Shown here: one piece after another, positions 7,838 to 9,413 of the stretch
Layout of the letters: every line of letters begins with the position of its first letter
Position numbering within the stretch: the stretch's first letter is position 1
From: Bacteroides sp. UBA1317
GTDB lineage: Bacteria; Bacteroidota; Bacteroidia; Bacteroidales; Bacteroidaceae
Direction: 5' to 3'
Length of the DNA stretch: 9,413 nt
Assembly: GCA_002307035.1 (NCBI GenBank)
Contig: DBTL01000163.1
Span: forward strand, 1-9,413
Notes under the pieces: generated by a model
Told to the model about the DNA's origin: nothing
The model's database searches: none
Seen by the model: the letters and a program-made list of their open reading frames with translations, nothing else
Translations under genes and position numbers: made by a program

Positions 7838-9193
7838 ATGGTAAGGTATTGGTTTTTATTGATTTTTGTAGTCTTAATACAACTTTCTTGTAGTGATAGA
7901 AATTCAGATCCTGATTGGATTTGGACTGGCGATGATTCAACTCAGACAGTAAAGCCTCGCTATATTTGGATTGATGCTGCTGCTAATTTTCCCGATTATG
8001 CTAATAGCCGTGATAATATAGTACGAGATTTAACGAAGGTAAAAGAGGCTGGTTTTACCGATATCGTTGTTGATGTACGTCCTTCAATGGGAGATGTGCT
8101 TTTTCAGACATCTGTGACTGAACAGGTGAAGAAACTGGACGTATGGGCGGGCAGTACATATACTTACTATGAACGGACGGCAACGTGGGATTATTTACAA
8201 GCATTCATTGATGTAGGGCATGGTCTTGGGCTAAAAGTTCACGCTGCAATTAATACTTTCATCGGCGGAAACAAATATCCATATGGATTGGGTGAGCAGG
8301 GGTTATTATTTCGTGATGCATCGAAGAAAGAATGGGCTACTACTTTGAATTTAGAGAGTGGGCTCGCTAATGTAATGGATGTTAGCGATGATACTTATGG
8401 GACGAAGTTTCTTAATCCTGCAAATGATGATGTACAGGCATATCTGTTAGCTCTATTGGGTGATTTAGCTAAATATGATGTAGATGGAATCTTTCTTGAT
8501 CGCTGCCGCTATGATAATTTAGTAAGTGACTTTTCCAGTGTTACAAAAACTAAATTTGAGCAATATATAGGAGAGAGCATTGCTAATTTTCCTAGTGATG
8601 TAATGTTACCTGGAACAGCTTCATTGCCTAATTCAAAACCTAAATATTTTAAAAAGTGGCTTGAATTTCGGGTAAAAACGATACATGACTTTGTTGTTAA
8701 AGCTCATGATAAAATAAAAAGCGTAAATAGCAATATTCAATTTGGCGTTTATGTTGGCGGTTGGTATTCTACTTATTATGAATCGGGTGTGAATTGGGCA
8801 AGTCCTAGTTACGACACCTCGGCTGCATATCCGGAATGGGCTACAGAGAACTATAAGAATTATGGTTATGCTGATCACCTTGACTTTTTATTATTGGGCG
8901 CTTATGCATCTGCTGATAAAGTTTATGGAAGTACGGAGTGGACTGCGCAAGGCTTTTGTAAACTAGCAAAAGATAAATTTGCAGGAGATGTGAAATTTGC
9001 CGGTGGTCCCGATGTAGGTAACTGGACTGTTCCTGCAGGTACAAACTTGAGCAATGCTGTAACTACTACAGTAGATGCATGTATCAATTCTAGTGATGGC
9101 TATTTTGTTTTCGATATTATCCATGTGAAAGAACACGATTATTGGGATGAGCTCAAGACTGGTATTGACGCTTATTTGAAAACAGTAGAATAG
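7838..9193 (+). CDS. GHL10-like family TIM-barrel glycosidase, lipoprotein
   Basis: This is a 451-residue lipoprotein: the signal peptide runs to Gln-Leu-Ser-Cys, with Cys18 the probable anchor. The mature protein starts with a linker holding Pro-Asp-Trp-Ile-Trp (25-29). It then resembles the glycosyl-hydrolase-like 10 (GHL10, formerly DUF187) TIM barrel: Tyr-Ile-Trp-Ile-Asp near 43-47, Val-Val-Asp-Val-Arg-Pro (77-82), Gly-Leu-Lys-Val-His-Ala-Ala-Ile-Asn (131-139), a Leu-Asn-Pro before the helix, and Asp-Val-Asp-Gly-Ile-Phe-Leu-Asp-Arg-Cys-Arg-Tyr-Asp-Asn (214-227). Asp216 and Asp221 are candidate active-site residues by analogy. Better-known GHL10 proteins tend to have Asp-Asp-Tyr-x-Tyr where this one has Asp-Arg-Cys-Arg-Tyr, so it probably belongs to a separate branch. 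It starts 10 bases after the previous stop, so the two enzymes are likely made together. The reaction is unknown; action on a cell-surface glycan is inferred from the anchor and context. Confidence 0.85.
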   Translation: MVRYWFLLIFVVLIQLSCSDRNSDPDWIWTGDDSTQTVKPRYIWIDAAANFPDYANSRDNIVRDLTKVKEAGFTDIVVDVRPSMGDVLFQTSVTEQVKKLDVWAGSTYTYYERTATWDYLQAFIDVGHGLGLKVHAAINTFIGGNKYPYGLGEQGLLFRDASKKEWATTLNLESGLANVMDVSDDTYGTKFLNPANDDVQAYLLALLGDLAKYDVDGIFLDRCRYDNLVSDFSSVTKTKFEQYIGESIANFPSDVMLPGTASLPNSKPKYFKKWLEFRVKTIHDFVVKAHDKIKSVNSNIQFGVYVGGWYSTYYESGVNWASPSYDTSAAYPEWATENYKNYGYADHLDFLLLGAYASADKVYGSTEWTAQGFCKLAKDKFAGDVKFAGGPDVGNWTVPAGTNLSNAVTTTVDACINSSDGYFVFDIIHVKEHDYWDELKTGIDAYLKTVE

Positions 9194-9263
9194 ACTGGCT
9201 ATCTGCTTATTTTCACAAATAAAGACTTTGCTCGAACCATAAAAACCTCTATTCAATGATATT

Positions 9264-9413
9264 ATGAGATATACTTTAATATTGTTTATTGTAATAGTTA
9301 CATTCTGCCCATTTTCCCGATTACAAGCAAAATATAAAATAATTTCTAAAAAGGAGATGGAAGATAAAGTGTCAGGAGCTTGGGCCGGGAAAATGATTGG
9401 TGTGATGTATGGT
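9264..9413 (+). CDS. Exported ADP-ribosylglycohydrolase-family protein, N-terminal fragment
   Basis: The first 50 codons are present and the gene runs off the window. Residues 1-22 form a signal peptide: Met-Arg, a hydrophobic run, then Leu-Gln-Ala, a likely signal peptidase I site. Cys15 is not in a convincing lipobox, so a periplasmic or secreted soluble protein is expected. The mature start contains Asp-Lys-Val-Ser-Gly-Ala-Trp-Ala-Gly-Lys-Met-Ile-Gly (34-46), which matches the opening helix of ADP-ribosylglycohydrolase-fold proteins, where a Gly-x-x-x-Gly-x-x-x-Gly-like spacing is usual. The metal-binding aspartates lie further downstream and cannot be checked. Export and PUL context make a carbohydrate or glycoside substrate more likely than cytosolic ADP-ribosylated proteins; this is inference. 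The gene begins 70 bases after the GHL10-like stop, with no obvious terminator between. Confidence 0.75.
   Translation, partial: MRYTLILFIVIVTFCPFSRLQAKYKIISKKEMEDKVSGAWAGKMIGVMYG

Noticed and set aside
8963..9256. Open frame of 97 codons on the minus strand across the end of the GHL10-like gene.
   Set aside because: It lies mostly inside a well-supported gene on the other strand, with no recognisable domain, leader or conserved motif; it appears to be a shadow frame.
9194..9263. Possible terminator or promoter in the 70-base gap before the last gene.
   Set aside because: No stem longer than about 4 bp, no T tract after a stem, and no TAnnTTTG element with a properly spaced TTG.

Overview
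The window looks like part of a polysaccharide utilization locus (PUL) from a member of the Bacteroidota, most likely a gut Bacteroidales such as Bacteroides or Parabacteroides. The reasons are an adjacent SusC/SusD pair, a run of lipoproteins with type II signal peptides, AT-rich DNA, A/T-rich leaders without Shine-Dalgarno sequences, and families typical of that phylum (DUF5018-like, DUF2233/NAGPA-like, GHL10-like). The species cannot be fixed from the sequence alone.

All genes are on the + strand and closely spaced, consistent with one operon that is cut at both window ends. The layout is: the last 37 codons of an N-acylglucosamine 2-epimerase (AGE) family protein (2-115); a SusC-like TonB-dependent transporter (163-3363); a SusD-like lipoprotein (3384-5024); a DUF5018-like lipoprotein in the SusE/F position (5047-6750); a strong RNA hairpin with a U tail (6757-6800); a phosphodiester glycosidase (NAGPA/DUF2233) lipoprotein (start best placed at 6823, end 7827); a GHL10-like glycosidase lipoprotein (7838-9193); and the first 50 codons of an exported ADP-ribosylglycohydrolase-fold protein (9264 to the window end). 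No RNA genes, mobile elements, CRISPR arrays or regulatory genes were seen. No intergenic stretch exceeds 72 bases.

The working model is inference. The DUF5018-like protein and SusD bind a glycan at the cell surface. The two anchored enzymes cut it, SusC imports the products, the secreted ADP-ribosylglycohydrolase-like protein processes them in the periplasm, and the epimerase acts on a released sugar in the cytoplasm. The enzyme set is unusual: it has a predicted sugar-1-phosphodiester-cleaving enzyme and no classical sulfatase or well-characterised glycoside hydrolase. This points to a glycan with phosphodiester-linked sugars, possibly amino sugars, as a target worth testing. Two further signals stand out: a shared Pro-Asp-Trp-x-Trp segment just after the lipid anchor of both enzymes, and the hairpin separating the binding/import genes from the enzyme genes.
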